From positions 771,716 through 835,715 of the forward strand of contig NZ_JAJIRQ010000001.1 in the NCBI RefSeq assembly GCF_025717605.1: 64,000 bases of DNA. Reading direction: 5' to 3'. Below the pieces are notes generated by a model. That model was given only the letters and a program-made list of their open reading frames with translations, had not been told where the DNA came from and did no database searches. Of this stretch, positions 8,764 through 17,841 are shown in pieces. The stretch comes from Paucibacter sp. TC2R-5 (GTDB lineage: Bacteria; Pseudomonadota; Gammaproteobacteria; Burkholderiales; Burkholderiaceae_C). Made by a program: the position numbers and the translations under genes. Every line of letters starts with the position of its first letter. The first letter of the stretch is position 1.

Positions 8764-9855
8764 TCAGGCCTTGACCGCCATCAAGTCCAGCGCGAGGGCA
8801 TGAAGGCAAGGGGCGGAGCCATCGGCGAGCTGGATGCGCCTTGCCCGCTCAAGCTGCGGGTAATGTCCGGCCAAGGAGCGCTCGTAGCCGGGGTCGTAAT
8901 GATCGCGCATCAGTTCTGCGAACACCGTGCCCCAATCGCCGGCGCGCGCCAGTGCCTGCCAGCCTTGCACGCGTTCGCGGCCACGCATGCTGATCAAGGC
9001 GTCGAGCTTGGCGCAGAAGTAGTCGGGCCGCTCGAAGAAATGAGCATAGTCTTGCAAGAGCAGCTCCACACGGGCCGCGCCCGGCATCTCCAGCCAATAA
9101 ATGTGGTCGCTGGCCCGCATCGCTTCGTACATCGATTCGGGCATGCGGACCTGGCCGATCTTGCGGCTTTCGCTTTCAACAAAGACCGGCCGGCTTGGGT
9201 CCAGCTGGCTCAGCTGCTGCCACAGCAAGGTGTCAAAGCCTTTTTGGCTGGGTTGGGGTTGATCCGGCAATGCGCCGAGGATTGAGCCTCGATGGGCCGC
9301 CAATTTTTCGAGGTCAAGCACTTGCGCGCCTAAGCCGGCAAGCGTCTGCAGCAATCTGGTCTTGCCGCTGCCGGTTCGGCCGCACAGCACATGAAACTCG
9401 AAGCCGGCCGGTTGCGTCAGCAAGGCTTCGCGAACCTGCGCCCGATAGGCCTTGTAGCCGCCCTGCAGCTGGCGTGACTTGAAGCCGATCTGGCCGAGAA
9501 ACCAGGTCATGGCGCCCGAGCGCTGGCCGCCGCGCCAGCAGTAGACCAATGGCCGCCAGTTGCGACTCAAGGGCTCGGCATGGGCCTCGATATGACGGGC
9601 GATATTGCGCGCCACCAAAGCCGCACCAATCTTGCGCGCCTCGAAGGGCGAGCTTTTGTAGAGCAGGCCGACCCGGTGGCGCTCCTCGTTATCCAGCACG
9701 GGCCAATTGAGCGCGCCGGGCAGATGGTCTTCGGCATATTCGGCCGGCGAGCGCACGTCGATGATGGCGTCAAAGGCCTTCAGCGCGCTAATCGCTTCCT
9801 CGGCGGCTATCAGCGGCGAAGGTGGGCCATGTTTGGCTGTGGTTTCTGCGTTCAT
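8764..9855 (-). CDS. mnmH: tRNA 2-selenouridine synthase
   Basis: MnmH (SelU/YbbB) replaces sulfur by selenium at the wobble 2-thiouridine of tRNA-Lys, -Glu and -Gln using selenophosphate, through a geranylated intermediate. The 363-residue protein has an N-terminal rhodanese domain (about 15-140) with active-site Cys106 in YCWRGGQRS, and a P-loop GRTGSGKT at 159-166. It overlaps glnD by 4 bp (ATGA), implying translational coupling. A selenophosphate synthase gene (selD) is not in the window. MnmC, which acts on the same wobble base, is encoded at 45-47 kb. The identification is strong; whether selenium is used depends on selD elsewhere. Confidence 0.93.
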   Translation of the reverse strand: MNAETTAKHGPPSPLIAAEEAISALKAFDAIIDVRSPAEYAEDHLPGALNWPVLDNEERHRVGLLYKSSPFEARKIGAALVARNIARHIEAHAEPLSRNWRPLVYCWRGGQRSGAMTWFLGQIGFKSRQLQGGYKAYRAQVREALLTQPAGFEFHVLCGRTGSGKTRLLQTLAGLGAQVLDLEKLAAHRGSILGALPDQPQPSQKGFDTLLWQQLSQLDPSRPVFVESESRKIGQVRMPESMYEAMRASDHIYWLEMPGAARVELLLQDYAHFFERPDYFCAKLDALISMRGRERVQGWQALARAGDWGTVFAELMRDHYDPGYERSLAGHYPQLERARRIQLADGSAPCLHALALDLMAVKA

Positions 9856-12473
9856 TTTTGCAGCGCCACTGCATCGAGCAGCTCGCTCTCGATTTGAAGT
9901 TGAGCCTTGTTGTGCTGCAAAGCGGCACCGTCGACCAGGAAGGTATCTTCGACCCGCTCGCCCAGGGTCGAGATCTTGGCCAATTGCAGATTGATGCCGT
10001 GGCGCGCCAGCACGCGGGCAATCGCATAGAGCAGGCCGGCGCGGTCACTGGTGCTGATGGTCAACAGCCAATGTTGGGCGCGCTCATCCGGGCGCAGTGC
10101 GATGCGCGGCGTGTAGGGGAAGGACTTGACCCGACGCGACAAGCGCCCGCGCCGCGGCTCGGGCAAGGGCCCGGCGTTCAGCAGCGCCTGTGTCAGCTTG
10201 TTCTCGACCAGCGACACCAGGTCGCGGTGGTGCAGGTCCAGATCAGGGCTCAGCACCTGGAAGGTGTCGAGCGCGTAGCCGCTGCGCGTGGTGTGCACCT
10301 TGGCATCCAGAATATTGAAGCCGGCGCCGTCAAAGTAACCGCATATGCGGGCGAACAGATCCTGCGCATCGGGCGAGTAGACCAGCACTTGCAGGCCTTC
10401 GCCGACCGGCGAGGGGCGGGCCTGCACCACCGGCACCGGGCTTTGCACATGGCGCCAGAGCGAGCGCGCATGCCAGGCCAAATCGCCGGCTTCATGGCGC
10501 GCGAAGTAGCTGATCTCCAGTGTCTGCCAAAGCGGCGCTTCGGTACCGGGCAGCATCGAATGCAGGGCCAGTGCTTGCCGGGCCTCTTGCTTGCGGGCTT
10601 CGATATCGGCCGTCAAATTGGGCTGTGCGCCGCCCAGGGCACGCAGGCTGACACGGTACAAGTCCTCCAGCAGCTTGCCTTTCCAGGCATTCCAAACCTT
10701 GGGACTGGTGCCGCGAATATCGGCCACCGTCAGCAAATACAGGCCGGTCAGATGCCGGGCATCGACCATCTTCAGCGTGAAACGATTGATCACGTCGGGG
10801 TCGGACAGATCTTCCTTCTGTGCCACTCTGGAGAGGGTCAGGTGTTGCTGTACCAAGAACACCACCAGGTCCGCATCGGCCTTGTCCAGGCCATGGTCGC
10901 GGCAAAAACGCCTGGCTTCTAGGGCCCCGAGATCGGAATGGTCACCGCCGCGCCCCTTGGCCACGTCATGGAACAGGGCGGCGATATAAAGCAGCTCCGG
11001 TTTGGCCCATTGCGCGGCCAGCTGCGAGCAAAAGCTGTACTCATGCGCATGCTCGGGGATGAAGAAGCGCCGCACATTGCGCAGCACCATCAGGATGTGC
11101 TGGTCGACCGTGTAGACGTGGAACAGGTCATGCTGCATCTGACCCACGATGCCGCGGAACACCCACAGATAGCGCCCCAGCACCGAGGTCTGGTTCATCA
11201 AGCGCATGGCGTGGGTCTGGCCCTCGGACTGGCGCAAGATCTGCATAAAAGTCGCGCGGTTGACCGGGTCACGCCTGAACGCACTATTCATCAGCTGGCG
11301 CGCGTTGTAGAGCGCGCGCAGGGTGCGGGCCGACAGCCCCTTGATGCCGCGGGTCTGCTGATAGACCAAGAAGGTGCGCAAAATCGCATGCGGTTCGCGC
11401 TGATAAAGGTCGTCCGAGGCGACCTCCAGCATGCCGGCCCGGTCCAGAAAATGCGCGTCGATCGGGCGCATCAGACCTTGCTGCGAGCCGTTGATCTGCT
11501 CCTCGAGATTCAGCAGCAGAATCTGGTTCAGCTGCGTGACCGCCTTGGCAGCCCAGTAGTAGCGCCGCATCAGCACTTCCGAGGCGCGCTGGCCGGCGCT
11601 GCTTTGATAGCCAAAACTCTCGGCCACGGCGGTTTGTTGATCGAACACCAGCCGGTCTTCGCGCCGACCGGCCACGCAGTGCAGGCGGGCGCGAATCAGT
11701 TTGAGCAGGCCTTCGTTGTGTTGCAGCTGGCGGCTCTCGAAGGCGGTGATCAGGCCGGCCTGCGCCAAACCCTTCCAGGTCTGCCCCAGGCCGGCGGCGC
11801 GGGCGATCCAGATCAGCACTTGCAGGTCACGCAGGCCGCCCGGGCTTTCCTTGCAATTGGGCTCCAGGGAGTAGGGCGTGTCGTCGTACTTGGTGTGACG
11901 CTGGCTCATCTCCAGCGTCTTGGCGCGCAAGAAGGCGCTGGCGTCCATGGAGGCCGTTAGTAATTTTTCCAACTGTTGGACCAGGGGCCGGTCGCCGGCC
12001 AGCCAGCGCGCTTCCAGCAGCGCTGTTTGTATGGTTACATCGCCGGCAGCTTCCTGGCGGCATTCGTCCAGCGTGCGCACAGAGGAGCCAATCTCCAGGC
12101 CGATGTCCCAGCAAGCGGTGATGAAGGCCTCGATGCCGGTCTTGACCGCGCCGCATTGATGCGCCTCGACACCGTCGGGCAGCAGCAGCAAGACATCGAC
12201 ATCGGAGTAGGGGAAGAGCTCCGCGCGGCCGTAGCCGCCCACGGCCAGCAAACTGGCGCCTGCGGGCATGGTGCTGCGGGCCCATAGCCCTTGCAGGGCG
12301 GCGTCGACATGCGCAGCCAGTGCGCTGAGCAGACCGGCCGCTGCTGCGGCCGTAGGGCGGCCCTTGCGGAAAGCCTCGACCAGTGCTTGCTTGCCGGCTT
12401 TGAAGTCTTGGCGGAACTCGGCCAAGCTTTTGGGCTCGACACTTGCGACCGCCTTGCCCACGCCCTTGCTCAC
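9852..12473 (-). CDS. glnD: Bifunctional uridylyltransferase/uridylyl-removing enzyme of PII
   Basis: GlnD senses glutamine and uridylylates or deuridylylates PII proteins, setting glutamine synthetase activity and NtrC signalling. The 873-residue protein has the full domain order. A nucleotidyltransferase domain carries GGYGRAELFPYSDVDVLLL (G79 on, catalytic D91 and D93). An HD phosphohydrolase domain follows with LFHDVAKGRGGDHS, then two C-terminal ACT domains, the second near DRAGLLYAIARVLARHGINL. The length is typical. It starts 4 bases after the map stop codon and overlaps mnmH by 4 bp, so map-glnD-mnmH looks like one operon. Confidence 0.97.
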   Translation of the reverse strand: MSKGVGKAVASVEPKSLAEFRQDFKAGKQALVEAFRKGRPTAAAAAGLLSALAAHVDAALQGLWARSTMPAGASLLAVGGYGRAELFPYSDVDVLLLLPDGVEAHQCGAVKTGIEAFITACWDIGLEIGSSVRTLDECRQEAAGDVTIQTALLEARWLAGDRPLVQQLEKLLTASMDASAFLRAKTLEMSQRHTKYDDTPYSLEPNCKESPGGLRDLQVLIWIARAAGLGQTWKGLAQAGLITAFESRQLQHNEGLLKLIRARLHCVAGRREDRLVFDQQTAVAESFGYQSSAGQRASEVLMRRYYWAAKAVTQLNQILLLNLEEQINGSQQGLMRPIDAHFLDRAGMLEVASDDLYQREPHAILRTFLVYQQTRGIKGLSARTLRALYNARQLMNSAFRRDPVNRATFMQILRQSEGQTHAMRLMNQTSVLGRYLWVFRGIVGQMQHDLFHVYTVDQHILMVLRNVRRFFIPEHAHEYSFCSQLAAQWAKPELLYIAALFHDVAKGRGGDHSDLGALEARRFCRDHGLDKADADLVVFLVQQHLTLSRVAQKEDLSDPDVINRFTLKMVDARHLTGLYLLTVADIRGTSPKVWNAWKGKLLEDLYRVSLRALGGAQPNLTADIEARKQEARQALALHSMLPGTEAPLWQTLEISYFARHEAGDLAWHARSLWRHVQSPVPVVQARPSPVGEGLQVLVYSPDAQDLFARICGYFDGAGFNILDAKVHTTRSGYALDTFQVLSPDLDLHHRDLVSLVENKLTQALLNAGPLPEPRRGRLSRRVKSFPYTPRIALRPDERAQHWLLTISTSDRAGLLYAIARVLARHGINLQLAKISTLGERVEDTFLVDGAALQHNKAQLQIESELLDAVALQK

Positions 12474-12477
12474 CTGA

Positions 12478-13281
12478 TCAAGCAGTGATGAATGCAGGCG
12501 GCGGCGGGCTGCCGGCCGAGAGTGTGAACACCTCGTAGCCGGTCTCGGTGACGATCAGCGTGTGCTCCCACTGCGCCGACAGCGATCTGTCTTTGGTTTT
12601 GATGGTCCAGCCGTCATTGCCTTCTTTGATCTCGCGCCGGCCGGCATTGATCATGGGCTCGATGGTGAACACCATGCCCTCGACCAGTTGCACCAGGGTG
12701 CCGGGGCGGCCGTAATGCAGCACTTGCGGTTCTTCGTGGAAGACCTGGCCGATGCCATGACCGCAGAACTCGCGCACGATGCTGAAGCCGGCGTTCTCGG
12801 CATAGGTCTGGATGGCGTGGCCGATGTCGCCCAGATAAGCACCGGGTTTGACCTTGGCAATACCCTTCCACATCGCTTCGTAGGTAAAGGCACACAGGCG
12901 CTTGGCCGCGATCGAGCCTTCGCCGACGACAAACATGCGACTGGTGTCGCCATGCCAGCCGTCTTTGATCACGGTGACGTCGATATTGACGATGTCGCCG
13001 TTCTTCAAGGCGCGGTCGTTTGGGATGCCGTGGCAGATCTGGTCGTTGACCGAGGTGCAGATCGACTTGGGGTAGGGGATGTAGCCGGCCGGCGTGTAGT
13101 TCAGGGGGGCTGGAATCGCTTGCTGCACATTGACGATGTAGTCGTGTGCCAGCTTGTCGAGTTGGTCGGTGGTGATGCCGGGTTTGACATGCGGCGTGAG
13201 CATGTCCAAGACTTCGGAGGCCAAGCGCCCGGCAATGCGCAAAGCGGTGATATCGGCGCCGGATTTGATCGTGATCGTCAT
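12478..13281 (-). CDS. map: Methionine aminopeptidase, type I
   Basis: Map removes the initiator methionine from nascent proteins. The 267-residue product is a type Ia enzyme without N-terminal extension. It contains CHGIPNDRALKNGDIVNIDVT (shown in part: conserved His and first metal-binding Asp), WHGDTSRMF with the second Asp, FCGHGIGQVFHE with metal-binding His, VFTIEPM with Glu, and QWEHTLIVT with the last Glu. The start MTITIKSGAD at 13281 matches the family; upstream in-frame sequence is discarded. It is the first gene of the map-glnD-mnmH operon. Its usual neighbour rpsB is not adjacent. Confidence 0.97.
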   Translation of the reverse strand: MTITIKSGADITALRIAGRLASEVLDMLTPHVKPGITTDQLDKLAHDYIVNVQQAIPAPLNYTPAGYIPYPKSICTSVNDQICHGIPNDRALKNGDIVNIDVTVIKDGWHGDTSRMFVVGEGSIAAKRLCAFTYEAMWKGIAKVKPGAYLGDIGHAIQTYAENAGFSIVREFCGHGIGQVFHEEPQVLHYGRPGTLVQLVEGMVFTIEPMINAGRREIKEGNDGWTIKTKDRSLSAQWEHTLIVTETGYEVFTLSAGSPPPPAFITA

Positions 13282-13342
13282 GGCTCGCAGTTTAACTGGG
13301 GGAAGCCTAAGCCTCGTCGCTGTGCCGAGGGAATCACCCCAG

Positions 13343-14545
13343 ATGCTTGGGGCGATCGCCGACCTAATATCCAAGCTAACAAACGGCCTTCCTCAACTCC
13401 ATCTCCCGACCGTGAATCATTCTCCCTCCCAGCGGCTGTTCGCTATCGATTTGCTGCGCGGCCTGGTTATCGTCTTGATGGCTTTGGATCACACGCGCGA
13501 TTTCTTTGCCCCGACACCCTTCAATCCCCTGGATCTGCAACTGGGCTCGCCCGCTTGGTTCTGGACGCGCTGGATCACCCATTTGTGCGCGCCGATCTTT
13601 GTCTTGCTGGCCGGCATGTCGGCTTACTTGCGCTCAAAGCGCCGCAGCAAGGTCGAGATGACGCGTTACTTGCTCGGGCGCGGCGCTTTGCTGGTCTTGC
13701 TGGAACTCACCTGGGTCAGTTTCAGCTGGCAGTTTGGCTTCAATGTGCTGATCTTGCAGGTGATCTGGGCGATCGGTATGGCCATGATGGTCTTGGGCTT
13801 GTTGATCTGGCTGCCGCTGCCCCTCATTGCCCTGGTGGCGGCGGCCTTGATCTTGCCGCACAACCTGCTGGACGCTTGGCATGGCAAAGACGCCTCCTGG
13901 CCGATGATGGCCTGGCATCAGGGCGGCTACCGGCAGCTTTGGCCGGGCCTGGGCGTCGTGTTTGCCTATCCCTTGATGCCTTGGGTCGGGCTGATCGCGG
14001 CCGGCTACGCCTTGGGGCCGGTGCTGGCCTGGGAGCCCGCGCGCCGGCAGCGATTTTTGCTGAGCGCTGCAGCTGCCTTGTTGTTCGCTTTTGTACTGCT
14101 GCGCAGCGGCAATTTTTATGGCGACCCGCATAGCTGGCAGGCGCGTTTGGGGCAGGGCAGCGGCTTGGCGCTGGAGCTGATGGCTTTTGTCGATGTGCAT
14201 AAATACCCGCCTTCGCTGCTCTATCTGTGCATCACATTGGGCCTTGGCTTGGCGGCATTGGCCCTGATCGAGCGTTGGGTGCAACACCCGCCGCGCGTCT
14301 TGATGCTGTTCGGCAGCCGGCCAATGTTTTTCTACCTGGTACACATCGCCTTGATTCATGCCCTGGCCTGGGTCTATATGCAATGGCGCTTTGGCGGCCA
14401 GATGTTGGAGCATCAGGGCTGGCAGGCGCCGCCGGGCTATCAGCCTTCATTGCTGGTGTGCTATTTGGCCTGGTTCTTGGTGTTGCTGTTGATGGCTGTT
14501 TTGACCCGGCTTTGGGTGAGGCAAACCCGCCACTGGCGCGGGTAA
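13343..14545 (+). CDS. DUF1624 / HGSNAT-type integral membrane protein
   Basis: About 400 residues with some ten hydrophobic segments. The N-terminal signature RLFAIDLLRGLVIVLMALDH followed by TRDFF is that of the DUF1624 / heparan-alpha-glucosaminide N-acetyltransferase catalytic-like family, putative membrane acyltransferases. Substrate unknown. Two starts are possible: ATG at 13343, preceded by a GAGGGA ribosome-binding motif (chosen), and GTG at 13412, which gives a more usual short N-terminus before the signature. It is divergent from map and upstream of a wax ester synthase gene on the same strand, 67 bases apart. Confidence 0.82.
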   Translation: MLGAIADLISKLTNGLPQLHLPTVNHSPSQRLFAIDLLRGLVIVLMALDHTRDFFAPTPFNPLDLQLGSPAWFWTRWITHLCAPIFVLLAGMSAYLRSKRRSKVEMTRYLLGRGALLVLLELTWVSFSWQFGFNVLILQVIWAIGMAMMVLGLLIWLPLPLIALVAAALILPHNLLDAWHGKDASWPMMAWHQGGYRQLWPGLGVVFAYPLMPWVGLIAAGYALGPVLAWEPARRQRFLLSAAAALLFAFVLLRSGNFYGDPHSWQARLGQGSGLALELMAFVDVHKYPPSLLYLCITLGLGLAALALIERWVQHPPRVLMLFGSRPMFFYLVHIALIHALAWVYMQWRFGGQMLEHQGWQAPPGYQPSLLVCYLAWFLVLLLMAVLTRLWVRQTRHWRG

Positions 14546-14612
14546 ACCCACGGACAAGCGACTGACTCGCTGGCGACACAATCGCTGCAACCATTTCTCT
14601 GCGCGCAACACC

Positions 14613-16013
14613 ATGAAAAAACTGTCCTTGCTTGACCTGGGTTTCTTCGTCGCCGAGTCGCAGGCCAGCCCCAAGCATGTGGGCGGGCTGCTGATGTTCA
14701 AGCGGCCGGCCAAAGCGCCAGTGAGCTTTGCCAAAAGTCTCTACCGCGAATACCTGGGCTTCACCGAGGTGGCGCCGCCCTTCAACCGAGTGATTCGCTT
14801 TTCGCTGACCGCCATGCCCTGCTGGCAAGACGCCGAAGTGGACCTGAGCCAGCATATTTTTTATCACAAGCTGCCGCGCGGCGCGAATGACCGCGAGGCG
14901 CTCTACGCCTTTGTGGCCGGCCTGCATGAGCCGATGTTGGACCGCTCGCGCCCGCTGTGGGCCTTGCATGTGATCGACGGGCTTACCGAGGGGCGCTTCG
15001 CGATCTATCAAAAGATGCACCATGCCTATGCCGACGGCGTCACCATGGCGCGCTGGACGGCCGAGGGGCTGGCCGATTCGGCCGAAGAGCTGGAGCTGAC
15101 GCCGGTGTGGACGCTCCAACATGGCGGGCACGGCAAGGGCAAGCGTCGGATTGGCGTCAAACGCCAAGACGAGATGCTGGCCGCTGTCTGGAAAGAACTC
15201 AGCGGCACCAGCCTGCGGATTCTGGGCATCAGTCGCCTGGCCGCGATGTTGTTCTTGGAGAGCGTCAAGCTGACCAAGAACGCGATCGCCTTGCCCTTTG
15301 TCTCCAGCGCCAAGACACCGCTGACCGGCCAAGTGACGTCCGGGCGCCAGTTCACCACCGCTGGCGTGTCCATGGACCGTGTCAACCGCATTCGTGAGCG
15401 CACTCGCTCCACCATCAACCATGTGGCGCTGACCTGCTTGGATGGTGCTTTGCGCCGCTATCTCTTGGACCAAGGCGTGGAGTTGCGCCGGCCGATCACG
15501 ATACAGATGCCTGTCAATCTGCGCAAAGAGGGCGAGAAGACAGCCGGTAACAAGATCGGCATCATCCAGGTGGAGCTGTCCGCGCCGACCGAAGACCCCT
15601 ATGTGCGCCTGCGCAATATCGGCTTCTCGCTGCGCAATGTGCGCACCATGATCGACAGCGTGTCGGCCGAAGCGATCGAGTCCTACACCATCATCACCGG
15701 CCTGGTGGCGCAGATCGCCGAGATGCTGGGCCTGAGCAACACCTTGCCGCCTATGGGCAACACGCTGGTGTCGAATGTGCCGGGCCCGAAGTCGCACCTG
15801 TACGTCAAAGGCGCGCGGATGGAAGAAATGCATCCCATCAGCACCTTGCCGCCGAGCAACCTCCTGAATATCACGCTGTTCAGCTATGCGGGCGAGCTGT
15901 TCTTCGGCCTGATTGCGACCGACGAGTTGCCCAATCTGCCGCTGCTGGGTCGCTATGTGCAGGAGGCCTTCACCGAGTTGGAAGCCTCGGTGAGTGATGC
16001 GCATGCAGCGTAA
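14613..16013 (+). CDS. Wax ester synthase / diacylglycerol acyltransferase (WS/DGAT)
   Basis: A 466-residue WS/DGAT family protein, which esterifies acyl-CoA with a fatty alcohol or diacylglycerol to make storage lipid. The N-terminus MKKLSLLDLGFFVAES and the active-site motif HHAYADGVT (His136-His137, Asp141-Gly142; HHxxxDG) are clear. The C-terminal DUF1298 part holds NVPGPKSHLYVKGARM, typical of the family. The product could be wax ester or triacylglycerol; many Burkholderiales have one such gene. Its stop codon abuts that of uppP on the other strand with no base between. A fatty acid desaturase gene lies at 60.9 kb. Confidence 0.92.
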   Translation: MKKLSLLDLGFFVAESQASPKHVGGLLMFKRPAKAPVSFAKSLYREYLGFTEVAPPFNRVIRFSLTAMPCWQDAEVDLSQHIFYHKLPRGANDREALYAFVAGLHEPMLDRSRPLWALHVIDGLTEGRFAIYQKMHHAYADGVTMARWTAEGLADSAEELELTPVWTLQHGGHGKGKRRIGVKRQDEMLAAVWKELSGTSLRILGISRLAAMLFLESVKLTKNAIALPFVSSAKTPLTGQVTSGRQFTTAGVSMDRVNRIRERTRSTINHVALTCLDGALRRYLLDQGVELRRPITIQMPVNLRKEGEKTAGNKIGIIQVELSAPTEDPYVRLRNIGFSLRNVRTMIDSVSAEAIESYTIITGLVAQIAEMLGLSNTLPPMGNTLVSNVPGPKSHLYVKGARMEEMHPISTLPPSNLLNITLFSYAGELFFGLIATDELPNLPLLGRYVQEAFTELEASVSDAHAA

Positions 16014-16838
16014 CTAGTCTTTCCAAACGATGGTGCCGGTGAAGGCGGTCACCAAAATCAGAATGCCGAAGCCGATACGGTAGTAGGCAAATGGCGTGAA
16101 GCTGTGGCTGGAGATGTAGCGCAGCAACCAGCGCACGCAAACCCAGGCGCTCAGAAACGAGAACAGCAGGCCGACGCCGAACATCGGCACATCGGCCATG
16201 CTCAGCAGCGCACGCTCCTTGATCAGGCTGTAAGCGCCGGCGCCAATCAGAGTCGGGATGGCCAGGAAGAAAGAGAAATCGGTCGCCGCTTTACGCGACA
16301 AGCCCATCAACATACCGCCGATGATGGTGGAGCCCGAGCGGCTGGTGCCTGGGATCATGGCCAGACATTGAATCAAGCCCACCTTGAGCGCGTCCAGCGG
16401 TGTCATATCGTCGACCGAGTGGATGCGGACCTCCGCTTGCTGGCGCTTCTCGGCCCACAAAATAATGAAGCCGCCCAAAATAAAGGTGCTGGCCACCACG
16501 ATGGGTGTGAACAGATGAGCCTTGATGGCCTTGCCGAACAGGAGGCCCAGGATCACGGCCGGCAAAAAGCCGATCGCGACGTTGATGACAAAGCGGCGTG
16601 CGCGCGCGTCATTGCCCAAACCGGCCGCCACTTCACGCAGGCGCTGCCAGTAAACCAAGATGACGGCAAAGATGGCGCCGGTCTGGATGGCGATATCAAA
16701 GACCTTGCTCTTTGCATCATCAAAGCCCAGCAGCGAGCCGGCCAAAATCAAATGCCCGGTGCTGGAGATCGGCAAGAATTCGGTCAGGCCTTCCACGATG
16801 CCCATGACGGCGGCCTTGATCAGCAAAATGGCGTCCAC
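16014..16838 (-). CDS. uppP: Undecaprenyl-diphosphatase
   Basis: UppP (BacA) dephosphorylates undecaprenyl diphosphate, recycling the lipid carrier for peptidoglycan and other surface polymers, and gives intrinsic bacitracin resistance when abundant. The 274-residue protein has the two signature motifs, [16 protein letters not shown] near residue 17 (Glu-rich with conserved Ser and His) and [10 protein letters not shown] with the catalytic Arg, plus about eight hydrophobic segments. The length is normal. It is monocistronic on the minus strand and converges directly on the WS/DGAT gene. Confidence 0.97.
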   Translation of the reverse strand: MDAILLIKAAVMGIVEGLTEFLPISSTGHLILAGSLLGFDDAKSKVFDIAIQTGAIFAVILVYWQRLREVAAGLGNDARARRFVINVAIGFLPAVILGLLFGKAIKAHLFTPIVVASTFILGGFIILWAEKRQQAEVRIHSVDDMTPLDALKVGLIQCLAMIPGTSRSGSTIIGGMLMGLSRKAATDFSFFLAIPTLIGAGAYSLIKERALLSMADVPMFGVGLLFSFLSAWVCVRWLLRYISSHSFTPFAYYRIGFGILILVTAFTGTIVWKD

Positions 16839-17132
16839 ACGGGGCTCCCTTGTTTTTTGAGTGGGCGCGATGATAACAAGTGGCTATGTCCACCCATCTT
16901 CGGCGTGGCTGCGTGGGGTGCTGGATTGAGAGCCGAGGTGGGCCTTGTGCCCGGAGCGCGGCAGAACGGCCGTCGAAACCCCGCTCCGGGCATTTTCCGA
17001 CTTCAGCGCACAACTTTGTGCCTTGATCCGACCTCCGCCAAACCCAGTTCGAGCGAAGAACCATCTGCGCGGCTCGGGCCGGCCCGTGCTGCCCAACGAA
17101 GCCTTGGTTTTGGCTTTTCGCGGTTTACGCCG

Positions 17133-17161
17133 TTGACCCCCACGGAGCCCTGGCCTACATT
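17133..17161 (+). promoter_or_regulatory. Promoter of the TetR-RND efflux operon
   Basis: TTGACC at 17133-17138 and TACATT at 17156-17161 are spaced 17 bases. The predicted transcription start falls inside the palindrome at 17164-17177. The rest of the 355-base gap between uppP and this regulator (16839-17132) shows no gene that I can support. Confidence 0.55.
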
Positions 17162-17163
17162 AC

Positions 17164-17177
17164 TGACCAATTGGTCA
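17164..17177. promoter_or_regulatory. Palindromic operator of the TetR regulator
   Basis: TGACCAATTGGTCA is a perfect 14-bp palindrome placed 2 bases after the -10 element and 17 bases before the regulator's start codon. This position over the transcription start is where a TetR repressor would block its own operon. The assignment is inferred from symmetry and position. Confidence 0.7.
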
Positions 17178-17193
17178 TTAGGTATAGCCGCAC

Positions 17194-17841
17194 TTGAGTA
17201 CAAGCCCCCGTCAACGTCGCAAAGAAGCCCGCCCGCAGGAGTTGCTGGCGGCGGCATTGACGCTGTTTGTTGAAAAGGGCTTTGCGGCAACGCGCACCGA
17301 AGAGGTGGCGGCGTTGGCGGGGGTGTCCAAGGGCACGCTTTACCTGTATTACCCGAGCAAGGACGAATTGTTCAAGGCGGTGGTGCGTGAGAACTTGTCA
17401 TCGCGCATCGCCGAGGCCGCCGTGCTGGCCGCGCAGCACCAGGGTTCGGTGGCCGATTTGCTTTGCCATGTGATGGGGGAATGGTGGCGGCAGGTGGGCC
17501 TGGGAACGGCCGGCGGGATCAGCAAGATCATGATGGCAGAGGCGCGCAACTTTCCCGAGTTGGCGCGCTTTTATGTTGACGAGGTGGTGCAGCCGACGCA
17601 CCAATTGCTGGGCAGCTTGATCGAACGCGGCATCCAGAGCGGCGAGTTTCGCCCGGTGCCGGTTGCCGACACCGTGCATGTGCTGGTCGGGCCGATGCTG
17701 CACATGATTCTTTACCAACACTCACTCGGCGCCTGCAAGCTGCACGGCCCCACAATCGACCCGCCCGCCGTCTTGGCGGTGCAAATGGACTTGATGTTGC
17801 GAGGCCTTTTGAGCCGCAATTCGAAAGCAAGAGATCAATGA
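17194..17841 (+). CDS. TetR/AcrR-family transcriptional repressor of the efflux operon
   Basis: A 215-residue TetR-family regulator. The N-terminal helix-turn-helix reads [20 protein letters not shown], followed by [21 protein letters not shown]; the rest is a helical ligand-binding domain with a TetR C-terminal region seen in AcrR-like repressors. The start is a TTG at 17194 (no ATG is available before the DNA-binding domain). It overlaps the downstream adaptor gene by 4 bp (ATGA) and lies directly behind a perfect palindrome, so it probably represses the whole operon until an effluxed compound binds. The ligand is unknown. Confidence 0.92.
   Translation: MSTSPRQRRKEARPQELLAAALTLFVEKGFAATRTEEVAALAGVSKGTLYLYYPSKDELFKAVVRENLSSRIAEAAVLAAQHQGSVADLLCHVMGEWWRQVGLGTAGGISKIMMAEARNFPELARFYVDEVVQPTHQLLGSLIERGIQSGEFRPVPVADTVHVLVGPMLHMILYQHSLGACKLHGPTIDPPAVLAVQMDLMLRGLLSRNSKARDQ

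Noticed and set aside
12562-14133. Open frame of 523 codons on the plus strand across map and the DUF1624 gene
   Set aside because: It is antisense to map and in another frame of the DUF1624 gene; both have clear family motifs, while this frame has none. Long shadow frames are expected at this GC content.
14232-16004. Open frame of 590 codons on the minus strand opposite the WS/DGAT gene
   Set aside because: Its translation is Gln/His/Arg-rich without motifs, typical of antisense reading; the plus-strand gene has the HHxxxDG motif.
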